A stretch of DNA of 64,000 nucleotides from Hortaea werneckii (Eukaryota; Ascomycota; Dothideomycetes; Mycosphaerellales; Teratosphaeriaceae), in assembly GCA_037044905.1 (NCBI GenBank), contig JBAOKB010000024.1, forward strand, positions 62,001 to 126,000. Direction: 5' to 3'. Position numbers and translations under genes: made by a program. Shown here in pieces: positions 21,587-32,446 of the stretch. Numbering within the stretch: position 1 is the stretch's first letter; the number at the start of each line of letters is the position of its first letter. Below the pieces are notes generated by a model. It had not been told where the DNA came from. It made no database searches and was given only the letters and a program-made list of their open reading frames with translations.

Positions 21587-23613
21587 ATGGGTTTCGGCTT
21601 GCAGAAGCCCACAGACGAGCCCGGCGCAGCATGGCCGGCCATTATGGTAAGTTGAACACCATTCTCGCCAACACCAGAACGAATAAATTCTGACAATCCT
21701 CCTAGGTTGGCATGTTTGCTGCCTTCGCTGGTATCCTCTATGGCTACGACACTGGTACCATCTCCGGTATCCAGACGATGGATTACTGGAAAAAGGAATT
21801 CGACAATCCCAGTGAAGACAAGATCTCTCTAATTGTGTCTATTCTATCGGTACGTATTCGTGCATGACATTGTTTTACGGACGCATATAAACGTTGCTAA
21901 CATGACTGCTAGGTCGGAACTTTCTTTGGTGCTCTCGCCGCAGGTCTGCTCGCCGACTGGACGGGCAGACGTTGGGGTATCATTCTATCCGCTGCGATCC
22001 CCTTCAATTTGGGCGTTGCTCTTCAGACGGCCGCGACTGAACAGAAGATGTTCATTGCTGGACGAGCCTTTGCTGGATTCGGCGTCGGTCTTGTCTCTGT
22101 GCAGAGTCGGTCTGACCAGTGTAGAACTCGCCATGAGTTTCGCTAACCAGATTGCAGTCCCGATGTACCAGGCTGAGTCGCTGCCCAAATGGATCCGTGG
22201 TTTTGTCATTGGTAGCTACCAGCTTGCTATCACTATTGGACTTCTCCTCGCCTCGCTTGTGAACTACGGCACTGAGAACCGGGACGACAGTGGCTCGTAC
22301 CGTATTCCGCTGGCCATTCAGTTTGCTTGGTCGATCATTTTATGTGTCGGTAAGTATCGAAAGCATACGAGTGACGAGGAAGGATGAAAGCGCTAACGAC
22401 CTTTTGTAGGCATGTTCATCTTGCCTGAGACGCCTAGATTCCTCATCAAGGTCGGCAAGGAACAGCAAGCCATCAAGTCACTGCAGTTCCTACGTCGTCT
22501 ACCGGCCGACCACCCAGGTCTCGTTGGTGAGTTCGAAGAGATTCAGGGCAACTGGGAATACGAGAAATCGCTCGGGAAGGCTTCCTACATCGAATGCTTC
22601 CAAGGAAACCTGGGTAAGCGTACCATCACCGGTATCGTTCTTCAAAGTCTTCAGCAGCTTGTCGGCGTGAACTTCATCGTAAGTGCAAATGGATCTAACA
22701 AATAATGTGCTTGACGCTGACGACAAATTTCAGTTCTACTACGGAACAAGCTACTTCTCTCAGGTAAGTCATGCATGCCTGCGTCGTAGTGTGATTCTTT
22801 AAAGCTAACTTTATCAGAACCCGAACAGCGGTCTGCCCAACGCCTTTATCCTCCAGGTCATCACCAACGTTGTCAACGTTGTGACAACCTTCCCTGGTCT
22901 ATACGCTATTGACAAGTTTGGTCGACGTTTCGTTCTACTGTCTGGTGCTCTCGGAATGGGTATCTGTCAATACATTGTGGCCGCATGTGGTGTTGCCACG
23001 ACCCAGGACAACTCGGCGTCTCAGGGAGCTCAATTCGCTTTCGTCTGCAGTATGTTTCCCTAAGATGTCGTTCGATGGTGTGCCTTCTAACACCCTCGGT
23101 AGTCTACATCTTCTTCTTCGCCAGCACTTTCGGCCCCGGTGCATGGGTCGTCACGGGTGAAATCTTCCCGTTGAAGGCTCGTGCGAAATGTCTGTCCATG
23201 ACCACGGCGGCGAATTGGTTCTTCAACTGGCTGCTGGCTTTCATCACTCCTTACTTGGAGGGTAAGCAGTACGCCAACCTTGGCTCCAACGTCTTTTGGA
23301 TTTGGGGTGGCTTCTGTTGGATTGCGGTAAGCATTATCCACCCAGAGAGCTGTTTGGATGTGAAGTTGCTGACTTTCATTCTCACCGACAGGTCTTCTTC
23401 GTTTACTTCATGATCTACGAGACCAAGGACATGACTCTCGAGCAAGTCAACGAGCTTTACGAGACCGTCAGGTTCGCCCCCAAGAGTGTGGGATACCACG
23501 CTGCCGCTCGTCGCTTCTCTTCTGTCGCCGCCGACGGCTCTCAACTCCCACCACCTGGCAAGGACAGCCAGGAAGACAGCGAGAAGTCGGAGATTGTCAA
23601 GAAGGTGGAGTAA
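21587..23613 (+). CDS. MFS hexose/monosaccharide transporter, nine exons
   Basis: The inferred exons are 21587-21646, 21706-21849, 21913-22098 (or -22105), 22151 (or 22158)-22349, 22410-22678, 22734-22763, 22818-23049, 23103-23326, 23392-23613, giving about 540 residues. Sugar-porter signatures are visible: LYGYDTGTISGI in TM1, DWTGRRWG between TM2 and TM3, VPMYQAESLPKWIRG, PETPRFLIKVGK after TM6, QQLVGVNFIFYYGTSYF in TM7, DKFGRRFVLL, GEIFPLKARAKCLS and YETKDMTLEQVNELY. It imports hexoses across the plasma membrane; substrate preference is not readable. The intron before VPMYQ is ambiguous: either GTGCAG...CCAG or GTCGGT...GCAG keeps frame, and neither donor is a strong consensus. It is tail-to-tail with a regulator-like gene 288 bp away. 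Confidence 0.92.
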
Positions 23614-23901
23614 ACTTTGCACAGTGGATGACAGTTTTTCCGTCCTGCCGTCGTGAGACCAGGTCTCCAATACCTTTTGGACGACATCTCGAGCTCGCTT
23701 CCTGCTTATTGAGCAATCTCGTACGCGAAGGCTACACAAGAACGGATTCTTCGTGTACAATATGAAAATGCATGGATGGCGCTGGTGATTGAACTTTGAA
23801 TGTTGGGTGTAGCATTGGGGTATAGAGAGGATCGGCGCAAAGACCTGCAAGATGAATTATCCTTTGCAACAGACTTTTGGCAACTAGATCCAAGAGTCCG
23901 A

Positions 23902-25392
23902 TTATGTGAGAGCCTCATCGCGAAGTTTGGCTCCTATTACTTGTATCTTTTCATCAAAAACTTCCCTTACCCAAAGCGTCGCTTTCATCGTTTGCTCCAA
24001 ATCTTGAGCATCATGGACAATGCCGTTATGCAGAGCAGCTAACGTATGTAGGGCCCATTGATCGAGTCCACCCGACTTGCTTTCGACGTCGGTAACGACT
24101 CCCAAGACCTCCGCTAAGAATACGCACAGCATCCACGAGAGCAGCCTTGCAAAAGCAATTTCAGCCACAGCGAGGCACCAGAAAGAAGTGTGATGCTTAA
24201 GCAAGAATCCCATTCGACTGGTGATCCTGCCGGTAGGAACTGGCTGTACGCCGTAAGCCCGCCATATTGGTGCAAGGAAAAGCAGAATGGCTAATCGACA
24301 AGCCTCCGCCAATACAATACTCTCCTCTTGACCAGCTGATCCTTGGTCTTTTCGGAGCTCGAAATTCCCAGACTCAGACGTATGTGCCACTTCCGCATCG
24401 GTTTCTATGGGGCGCTCAAGGCTCAATGCTCTATGGATCAAACTGTTCGTCCAGAGCGGCAAGTCTCTTAATCGCTCCATCCCGGATCCGGCAAAGCTAC
24501 GAGCCAAATCTGCGTCTACAAGCGGAGCCAGAAGGACCAAGTCTTCAAACAGCTCCAACCACTGCGGACTCTGATCGTTTGGGAATTGGTTTCGCCACGC
24601 AATCCGTATCTGGCCGACTCGATTCATCCCCTCGGCGAACACCTGCGAGTCACTCATCGCTCTCTTCCTATCAGCGGCATATTGTTGCACCCAAGCCACG
24701 GGTAGTGGGAAAACCGGCATCGTATCTCGCATAAGAGCCCCACGCAGCTCGACCCAATTCACCGTCCCCCTCAAATGGTTTGGAAGACCGTCCAGGCCAC
24801 CCTTTCGTAATCGTATGAGCTGCAGAAGGCCTTCGCGATGGATCTGCCATTGCTCGACAGAGGCTGAATTGTCTGCCCAGCAGACCATGCCGGATACGCT
24901 GCCTATGAGCTGGAGCAGCTTACGATCGCGCTCTCCTGCCGGAGTATTTCTTCCAGAATTGAGAAAGTCTTGCAATGACGTCCGGACTTTGGTGAGGGTG
25001 AGATGGTGATAGAAGACTGCCAGCTCGCTTTCTTTCGAACTGGAATTTCCTGAACCACGCAAGTCGTGGAGATGCAGGGCAGCATTGGCGAGGACGGCGT
25101 GGAAGGCTGCCTGGGCCTCCAGTCCCACAGTAAACCAATCGCTGCGGTGCGGCCGGTCACCATAGTCGGGCGTGAAAATGAGAGCGACGAGTTCCTTTGC
25201 CGTACGATTTAGAGGGATGGGGTAAGCTAAGGATGTATCAACGGCCCCGGCATTCAAAGGCCTCAACACTTTGGGGAGAGGACTTTGTTGGCGTCCAGTC
25301 AGGGGACCGGCTTGAAACTCCTCATCTGTTTTATCTGGACGGTATCTTCTCCTCTTCGTGGGATTGTAAGGATAGTCTTCCGGATGTTCCAT
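23902..25392 (-). CDS. Fungal transcription-factor-domain protein lacking a zinc cluster
   Basis: A single exon of 496 residues; ATG at 25392 (MEHPEDYPYN). The N-terminus is basic (TKRRRYRP). It then shows the spacing typical of Fungal_trans_2-type regulators: SPLPKVLRPLNAGAVDTSLAYPIPLNRTAKELV, an alpha-helical domain with HHLTLTKVRTSLQDFL and IHREGLLQLIRLRKGGL, and hydrophobic helices to the end. No CxxC pairs of a Zn2Cys6 motif are present in this frame or immediately upstream. It may act without direct DNA binding, or be a paralogue that lost the finger. The family assignment rests on the pattern of motifs, not on a search. The neighbouring sugar transporter (tail-to-tail) and MFS gene are possible targets, but that is only a positional guess. 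Confidence 0.6.
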   Translation of the reverse strand: MEHPEDYPYNPTKRRRYRPDKTDEEFQAGPLTGRQQSPLPKVLRPLNAGAVDTSLAYPIPLNRTAKELVALIFTPDYGDRPHRSDWFTVGLEAQAAFHAVLANAALHLHDLRGSGNSSSKESELAVFYHHLTLTKVRTSLQDFLNSGRNTPAGERDRKLLQLIGSVSGMVCWADNSASVEQWQIHREGLLQLIRLRKGGLDGLPNHLRGTVNWVELRGALMRDTMPVFPLPVAWVQQYAADRKRAMSDSQVFAEGMNRVGQIRIAWRNQFPNDQSPQWLELFEDLVLLAPLVDADLARSFAGSGMERLRDLPLWTNSLIHRALSLERPIETDAEVAHTSESGNFELRKDQGSAGQEESIVLAEACRLAILLFLAPIWRAYGVQPVPTGRITSRMGFLLKHHTSFWCLAVAEIAFARLLSWMLCVFLAEVLGVVTDVESKSGGLDQWALHTLAALHNGIVHDAQDLEQTMKATLWVREVFDEKIQVIGAKLRDEALT

Positions 25393-26128
25393 GGCCTGTT
25401 AACGTACTTGACTGACAGCACAGTAGATCGAATGAGAACGCCAACGGAAACCTGGTATAGCTTTGCTGCGCCACGCTGTCACTCTGACGAAGGGCTTGCA
25501 GTACCGAATGGCTTGCAGTACGTATCACGGGTCTTTGCGTCTTCGGCTGAACTGTCTGTCTCTTGGCCTGAATTTGCGTGAATCTCAAGGCTGCGTTCTG
25601 GGGAATATGGTATTGTATCGGCCGATACTAGTGCCGTCCGACTTGGTTAAGAGACAACTACCTCTACACGCGATACCAGGTCTCGCTCGCTGCGATCATG
25701 TCACAGTGCTTTGGATAAGTAGGTTATTGTCCAGACATTCCTCCCTGAATCTACTTTACCCACCTTAGAATTTACATCACTAGAGGTTTCTGAAGTGGCT
25801 ATTACGCACAATGTATGTATGTAGCTGGTGATAGCTTGCCACAAGGTTTGTCAGCACGAGGCCCAAGCGTTCCTACCATACATAGTAGACTTGCGCTCCT
25901 GAAGTACCAACATCTTGCTTGGGAATACTTTATTGGACTGTCTTCTCTCCATAATTCTCTTTTAAAGCGGGTCATCAAACACCGAAGCGGAAGGGAAGTC
26001 CGACCATATGCAGGACAAGGTTGCGAAAGAAGTTTTAGATCAATGCAAAGAACATCCTAGGAACAAAATATCCAGACGGATGAACACCGCTCGCTCAAAC
26101 GCTATCAGACGATCGATCGCTAGCAAGC
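25393..26128. other. Intergenic region upstream of the regulator-like gene
   Basis: 736 bp, holding the promoter of the minus-strand regulator-like gene and the 3' flank of the MFS gene. A TACATAGTA site lies at 25879-25887. No gene was recognised. Confidence 0.5.
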
Positions 26129-27615
26129 TCAGACTCGCTTCAGTAAGGAGAAACCACCTTTGGTAATGCGGGTGCCCAGCATACAAAGGGTCCCGCAAAT
26201 AGTCAGTAGCCCACCAAAGAGCCACACATACTGGTACTCTCCCGAACTATTCAGAATCGCTCCATCAATCGGCGTGCCTATCAGCAGACCGATGGAGATT
26301 ATAGCGAAGCCCATACCCATGCGCGTACCAATGACAGCGCGATTCTTCGTCAAGTGGACGAAGATAGTCGGCGGCATCGAGACCAGAGTCCCGGAGAAGA
26401 AGCCGTAGAAAGCGCAAGCGATAATGACACCTGCAACGCTATGAGCGGCCATGAAGCACACGCACACAATACCCGCGAGCAAGGCGCAGGGAACGATCAT
26501 GTTGAGCGGGCCGATGTAGTCTCCGACATAGCCTGGGATGATTCGGCCAAAAGTGCTGGTGGCGTTGATGATGGAGAGCAGGTAGAAGCTGAGTCTGGCG
26601 CCTGCAATGCCGGTTTCGATCGAGTAGGACTGGACGTAGAAAAAGGGCGCGTACAATCCCATGAAAGAGAGGAAACCTCCTGCCACGAACAGAACATAGG
26701 GTGCTTCCTTGAACGCGCTGACGTCTAAGAATTTCCTGCGGCCAGCTGGTAGGACTCGGACCCTCATGACGGCATTCGAGACTCCCAACGTCGCAAGCAT
26801 CATGAAGCCGAGGACCCTCGTAGCCCACGGGAAGCCGATCGTAGGCTGTAGACGATGGAAAACAATCGGATAGACCACGCCACCCAAGCTACTCCCCGCG
26901 GCTGCCAGACCAGTAGCCGTAGCGATCTTCGTGCTAAAATAGGTAGACAGAATAGCAACCGCAGGAACGAACAAGCAGCCAGATCCAAGACCGATGCAGA
27001 GTCCCTGTGCGAGGAAGACTTGCCAGTACTCGGTACATAAGCTCAGCATCATCTGGCCAAAGACCGAAAGGAGCGATCCACCGATCAGCAAATGGCGAAA
27101 GTATCCAGCATCGTAGACAGGTCCGGTAATGGCGCCCACGAGCATCAGAAGGAAAGCCTGTACGGAACCGATCCACGAAATATCCGACGGGGAAGAAGAA
27201 GCCAGGATTCCGGTTTCATAGTATGTCTGATAACTACATCATCACCGTGTCAGTGCAAAGCTCCTGCGAAGCAAAGAGCCGTGGATTCAGTGACTTACGT
27301 TCCGAAGGTATTGATGATGCCCCAAGTATTCCAGAAGAGGAAAAAAGCACCAACGACCTGCAACCATGCCTTCAAGCCTCCATTGGGCACAGCCTTGATA
27401 TTGTTAATCGAAGGCTTCTCCGACGCCACCGGGCCCAACGGGGCCCCATGGTCAGTATCCCGCGATTGTTGAAGCTCATCAGTTACAGTGAAGGGGGGCT
27501 CAGCAGCTTCATGGAGATCCTCTTGTTCTTGGGTGATGTGTGTCTGATGGCCTTCCTTGCTGGGACGTCCAGAACTGACACCCTTCTCGACATCGTCGAA
27601 GGAGGAAGCCGACAT
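26129..27615 (-). CDS. Monocarboxylate-transporter-like MFS protein
   Basis: Two exons on the minus strand (27615-27299 and 27233-26129; 65-nt intron GTAAGT...TAG, phase 2) give about 473 residues. A hydrophilic N-terminus of about 75 residues precedes NGGLKAWLQVVGAFFLFWNTWGIINTFGTYQTYY, the start of TM1 in the fungal MCT/Mch group. Later features include LASSSPSDISWIGS, a GLGSGCLFVPAVA helix, GLAAAGSSLGG, and GYVGDYIGPLN in the second half. Twelve TM segments are expected. Fungal members carry monocarboxylates, riboflavin or unknown organic acids; the substrate cannot be set from sequence. Confidence 0.88.
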
Positions 27616-28438
27616 CTGCGGCGTTTCGGCGCTCGGGAATAGGATATGCTGACTTTCCCGGGAAGGAGGGACGGGCGCTTGGCGATCTAGCCTGGGGCTT
27701 TATTCCCGCGGAATATCCTGTAGTCTCCAAGAAAGACTGGACGAACTTCAAGATTTCCAAGAGGGAAAAGGATCTTGACTCCAGTCGATGTTTTCCATAG
27801 CTCCTGAAAGAGAGAAAGGACGCCCCTCTTCGCCATCGGCCCCACTATATCTTCTTTCCCGGCATAGGGCGCCGAAGAAGACAAGCGAAAAAACGGGGGT
27901 GCCGCTATACCCGGTAGGCGGCTGACAAAAGCGGTGTTGTATCGGCGGAATCTCAGCAGCAAAGGCAAAGCAATGCGGAAAGGTGACCGCCGTCGTTAAT
28001 CACAAAGCAGCATGGATAATACAGCCTAAACTTCCTATAAGAATCGCCGAAGTCCATTGTATCTCATTGCTATAGATTGAGTATTGTTAACTAATAGCAC
28101 AATATAGGAGCGTAGAGAGCAAAAGATACAGCGGAGGTTATAGGTTTAGAGCGGTATTGCTAGGCGGAGGATTCCTACATCGAGTTCGAACTATATACTA
28201 CCTCCTCTCTATGTACTATGTACCTCCGACATGTGGCACATTAGAAATCAAGCGACAAGTCAAACAGTAAAAAGACACTATCGTACAATGGCACTTCCGT
28301 GATAGAATTCAGGTAAATACCATATATCCAAGTTTTTGATGCTACACAACTAGCTCCTCAAAAAAGCGAGGGAGAGCTCCCGATTGCAAAAAGAAACACT
28401 ATAAACATCCGCTTTCTTTTATTCAAGAGGATGTGCAT

Positions 28439-28477
<39 letters not shown>

Positions 28478-28843
28478 ATGCCGCTCAACCGCAACACTAC
28501 ATAGTACTACACGTAACGCCCATTTGCTAAAAAAATGATCCCCGAGAAATCCTGCACCCGCTTTTTGTTTGGTTACCAATCATACGAAGTGTATGAATGT
28601 CGTATTCGCTCATCGCAGCCGGAAAAAATCGTAAGAAGGAATTGTAAAAGGAAATCCCTCGCCAGCCAGCCAGTAAAGAAGAGGAAAAAGAAGAAAACGC
28701 CCATCCGCTTGCTATGCATAGCTTATTGCAAAAATTTCGTCAATCATCGTGTCGCATGCCAGTGTACTGACACCGGGGACCCCCCAATTACAATACCAGC
28801 GCGCACGCCACCCCACACGAATATACACTGCTTACTACCTGAC
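27616..28843. other. Intergenic region with a long C homopolymer and two TACTATGTA sites
   Basis: 1.2 kb holding the promoter of the minus-strand MFS gene and the 3' flank of the next gene. TACTATGTA occurs at 28214-28222 and its complement at 28498-28506, on either side of a 36-C run. No gene was recognised; the open frame across the C run (a glycine string) is an artefact of it. Confidence 0.6.
28440..28475. repeat. 36-base C/G homopolymer
   Basis: An uninterrupted run of 36 C on the plus strand (G on the minus strand). The true length is uncertain because such runs are error-prone in cloning, PCR and sequencing. Confidence 0.85.
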
Positions 28844-31159
28844 CTATTCCGACACCGTAGCCGAAGAAGGCGGAGTTTCAATCCCCCTTCTCCGCCGAGC
28901 CAGACGCAGACCGACACGATGCTGTGCCGAGGCCTCGACCTCCTCCTCCCAGAAGAGGTTAGGCAGGAGAGGGGCGTCGGCGGCGTCTTCGGCACGGCCA
29001 GATGGTCGGGCCTGGAGGACTTTCTTCCTGCGGACCTCGCGCTCGGCGATGACTTGGCGCATGATGCTGGCGACGGTGTCGGGGCCGAGTTTCATGGCGA
29101 GGAGATCGTGCTCGAGGATACATTTGAGGAGGGCGAAGGGCAGGGAGAGCAGGAGGCTTGAGATGGTGGTGGTGGCGGGAGAGGGTCGCTGGTGGTCCTC
29201 CGCTGGTACCTCGCCAAATCGGATCTTGCTTAGACGGGGGTCTGACCGGGAAGATTTGCCCTCGTGTCTAAGAGGCATGGAGGGCAGGCGCGGGCAGGTG
29301 GTGAGATGGGGTGCCGAAGAATCGACGTAGAAGTTCGGTGGTAGGAGATGTACAATGAAGTCGATCATGCGGTGGAGAAGTTGGGTGGAGTAAGGGTCAT
29401 GTGTCGGCCGACCTAGGGTGTCTGGTCTGCTGAAAGAGTCGTCGCTTGACGAAGTGGAAGAACGGTCTTCGCTACCGTCATCGATGGTCCAGATGGGACT
29501 CAATCCTCCCTCGAGGGCGAATGCAAGCAGCGTCGGAATGGTGTCCCAATGAATTAGACTACTAGCGACATCGAGAGACTTTGAGGCAATCACTGGTACC
29601 CTTAACCAAGCACCTGTCGCAATGTGTTGTAGAGCAAGCTCCATCCGCTGCTCGTTGGACGGGTACATGTCCGGACCAGCTGGCTGTCTTAGCTGATCGA
29701 GAGATTGCAGTGGGCCACCATAGAGATAGCGCATTGAATCTGTAAACGCGCGTGTGCTGAGGTACCGTCCCTTAAGAAGAACATCTACCTCAGACTGTGT
29801 GCCTGTCGACGTGGCGCTGCGGATAAGTTCGTATAGGGTAGAGCTGCGACAGAGTATGAGCTTGTGCCCGTCTATGTGTTGCTGCTCTGTTAGGTTGTCG
29901 TCGTTGATTCGGAGATGGCAGTCTGCGAAGGTAGGGTTTGCGAATTGAGATAGAACATGATCTCTTAGACCTTGTGAGTTCTCGTACGCAACGCCCATGT
30001 CCGGTTGTGGCATCGGCGGAGGCGGTGCTGGATGACCTGGGTGATAGTGACGTAAATTGGGTGGGCCAGGCATAAATGGAGTTGTTGGCAGATCGTAAGG
30101 TGCACGATCAGATGCCCCCTCTGGGACCACAGGAGACTGAAGGTCATCGCCTGTCTTTGGAGGGCCAGAAGATGTTTGAGAGGCAGAACGGGATCGTGAA
30201 TAGTGTCCGTTTGGCTGGCGCTGCTCGTTGGGCATGAAAGGCTCATAAGGCGGGTACCGGAATTGTTGCTGAGGAGCTGGCGACGGGTACCATGGTGGCT
30301 GTGGTTGGTAAGCTTGCCGCATGTTCCAAGCACCAGGCGGTGGTACGTATCCTTGGCCAAAGCTCCGTGGACCGTAAGGTTCGGACATATGGTGAGCATG
30401 ATTGTACTGGTTGAATTGCTGGACGGGTGCATTGCCAAATGCCGAGTACGGTGGCGGTTGATAGACTGATCCACCTGATTGAGGGGGTACAGGGGACGAT
30501 GACGAAGAGTCCTGGCCACCGAATATGATGCTGCCCATACTCTGCTGACTCGGATGGCCTTGGCCTGGTGGTGCGGGGAACTGTTGCATTGATGTCCCTG
30601 CAGATTGGAAGGCAGACTGCTCAGGGCTTGTAGGGACGAAGGCTGGTGGCAACTCGGTCCTCAATGGACGCATGTCAAGCGATTCGGTAGGCTGTGGCAT
30701 TGGTCCTGTAGGCGGTACAGCACCTGACTCACCAGCAGACTGCAGCTGTGCTGATCCTTGTGCGCTTTCGGTGATGGGAGCAACGGTAGATTGGGGCATA
30801 GCAGCGCTGTCTTGCGATGTCGAAGTCTTCTCGAGCTTGGCCTTCATGTCGTCGTCGTGAACAGTGGGCTTCAAGCCACGGGCCTCAGTTGGAGGATGGG
30901 CCAGGCCATTGACAGCGGCAGGCGCATCTTGTGCGGACGAAGCATTGGACCCTGCGGTATAACTCTGCTTGACAGTCGTGATTTCTCCTTCTCTTGCGAC
31001 TGGCGACTTTTGCTGCTGCGGTTGCGACAGAGACTGGCCTCTTGCCGGCCTCGGCTTGCTGAGCGGCAGCGGGATGGCTGGCACTATCCGACCAGCAGTT
31101 GGCCTCCGTGGACCATTGTATTGTGCAGGTACGGCATTCGGGTTGTTGCCGGGTTGCAT
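28844..31159 (-). CDS. Conserved hypothetical protein with BTB/POZ-like region
   Basis: A single exon of 771 residues; ATG at 31159 (MQPGNNPNAV). Residues 1 to about 390 are Pro/Gln/Ser/Gly-rich and look disordered. At about 400-500 the sequence resembles a BTB/POZ fold: HVLSQFANPTFADCHLRI, then HIDGHKLILCRSSTLYELI, then the FTDSMRYLYGGPL helix. A helical C-terminal half includes LLHRMIDFIVHLLPPNFYVD and FALLKCILEHDLLAMKLG. I do not recognise a characterised orthologue. A BTB adaptor role (for example with a cullin ligase) is inference from fold similarity alone. Confidence 0.7.
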   Translation of the reverse strand: MQPGNNPNAVPAQYNGPRRPTAGRIVPAIPLPLSKPRPARGQSLSQPQQQKSPVAREGEITTVKQSYTAGSNASSAQDAPAAVNGLAHPPTEARGLKPTVHDDDMKAKLEKTSTSQDSAAMPQSTVAPITESAQGSAQLQSAGESGAVPPTGPMPQPTESLDMRPLRTELPPAFVPTSPEQSAFQSAGTSMQQFPAPPGQGHPSQQSMGSIIFGGQDSSSSSPVPPQSGGSVYQPPPYSAFGNAPVQQFNQYNHAHHMSEPYGPRSFGQGYVPPPGAWNMRQAYQPQPPWYPSPAPQQQFRYPPYEPFMPNEQRQPNGHYSRSRSASQTSSGPPKTGDDLQSPVVPEGASDRAPYDLPTTPFMPGPPNLRHYHPGHPAPPPPMPQPDMGVAYENSQGLRDHVLSQFANPTFADCHLRINDDNLTEQQHIDGHKLILCRSSTLYELIRSATSTGTQSEVDVLLKGRYLSTRAFTDSMRYLYGGPLQSLDQLRQPAGPDMYPSNEQRMELALQHIATGAWLRVPVIASKSLDVASSLIHWDTIPTLLAFALEGGLSPIWTIDDGSEDRSSTSSSDDSFSRPDTLGRPTHDPYSTQLLHRMIDFIVHLLPPNFYVDSSAPHLTTCPRLPSMPLRHEGKSSRSDPRLSKIRFGEVPAEDHQRPSPATTTISSLLLSLPFALLKCILEHDLLAMKLGPDTVASIMRQVIAEREVRRKKVLQARPSGRAEDAADAPLLPNLFWEEEVEASAQHRVGLRLARRRRGIETPPSSATVSE

Positions 31160-32446
31160 GGCCCTTTAGGTGCGGCGGGCGGTGGCTTCACTTTTTTCTC
31201 GGCTTCGGCTAAGGAATGCGGATGATGTCGTTTGTCGGCAGCTCTGGACAAGCGCGAGACGCTGCCGGCCAGCTGGATGGCGGATTAGCGGCTCCAGGAG
31301 GGCTTAGATTGGCGGCGGTAGCGGAGACTCCTGGAGCGCCGAGGAGGGGGGGCGAGGTAGGCAGTGGACAGCTATGTTAGCGATCGCGCGCCGGTGATGG
31401 TGGTGGTGGAGGAGGTGGTGGTGGTGGATTGCACATAGAATTATTGTCTTAGCGTTGGAAATATGTCAGAAGGATGAGCGGCGATTGCGGAGCAAAGTGG
31501 GGATTGTGATTGAGAGCAAAACCGATCGGAAGCTTGGACGTTGACCGGCATCGACCCTTTTCGCCGCACCTTTCCATCACCTTCTCAGATACTGTGCACC
31601 CGGGTTATTCTACGTTCACAATCGCAACACCTACTATGTACATAGTAGGATGTAGCTACATTTACTTGCAGTGACATAGCACTCGTCGTGCAGCATCGCT
31701 CGGGCGACTCTTGCAGCTGTCCTCGGCGGTATATATCGATGCCAGGAAGAGTGAACCGGCGTGGAGGATGCACATGCTATTTCACGCACCACCAGTCTAG
31801 ACCTAGATATCAACATCCGTCTACCACTGGTGAAATATCTTCACTCGGCGTTTGATGCCAAGAGCAACCTGCTCTAGCCATGGCCCTTTACAGGTCTCAC
31901 ATATGAAAAGTGCCGTGTGCTGTATGTAGGTGAGGTACAGTACTATATGCATTTGCACTCCAGCTTCAAAGCTTGACGGCCCCGGGCCTCGAAACCGATG
32001 ATGACACGAACAAAATATCGGCATCAACTCCTGCCGTGCCAAAGTCATGCCTCACGGTACATACCTGAAGCGGTCATCTTACCAACAATCCAACCCAATG
32101 CTCTATCTCCATGGTTTGGGTGCGGTCTCGTCCTTCTCCTTATATCGGATCTGCCTTTCCGCTCAAGTCGGCTGGAATAGTAGGTAAGAACGATACCAAC
32201 CGTGGACTTTCTCATTGCATCAATTGCTCCTACTCATCTGGTGTTCGGCATGCCGAAATCCAACTCACCTCTGCGCTTGTCTTGTTTATCTTCTGTCTTT
32301 TCCTCGTCCTCACAGCTCCATACCTAAGAAAGATACCATCGTCTGAACCTAAGCGTACACTCCTTTCACCGACTTCATTTCATTCTACATAGAACCCTAT
32401 TCATATTCTCAAATCCCGACAGGCCGTCACGATAACCTCACGCGAA
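31160..32446. promoter_or_regulatory. Divergent promoter region with a perfect 20-bp palindrome
   Basis: 1287 bp between two divergent hypothetical genes. It includes GGTGG-type repeats (about 31395-31430) and the palindrome at 31630-31649. Its centre is typical upstream DNA without a credible gene. Confidence 0.55.
31630..31649. repeat. Perfect 20-bp palindrome built from TACTATGTA half-sites
   Basis: Each strand reads CCTACTATGT followed by its exact complement ACATAGTAGG. It combines TACTATGTA (31632-31640) and TACATAGTA (31639-31647), the 9-mer that recurs in other intergenic regions of this window. A dimeric DNA-binding protein site is a reasonable guess. Confidence 0.7.

Noticed and set aside
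21587..27615. Transporter-regulator-transporter group as a dedicated metabolic gene cluster
   Set aside because: No biosynthetic or catabolic enzyme lies between them, and the only secreted sugar hydrolase is 11 kb away; proximity alone is not enough.
28358..28579. 73-codon frame with a poly-glycine string
   Set aside because: Created by the 36-base C run.
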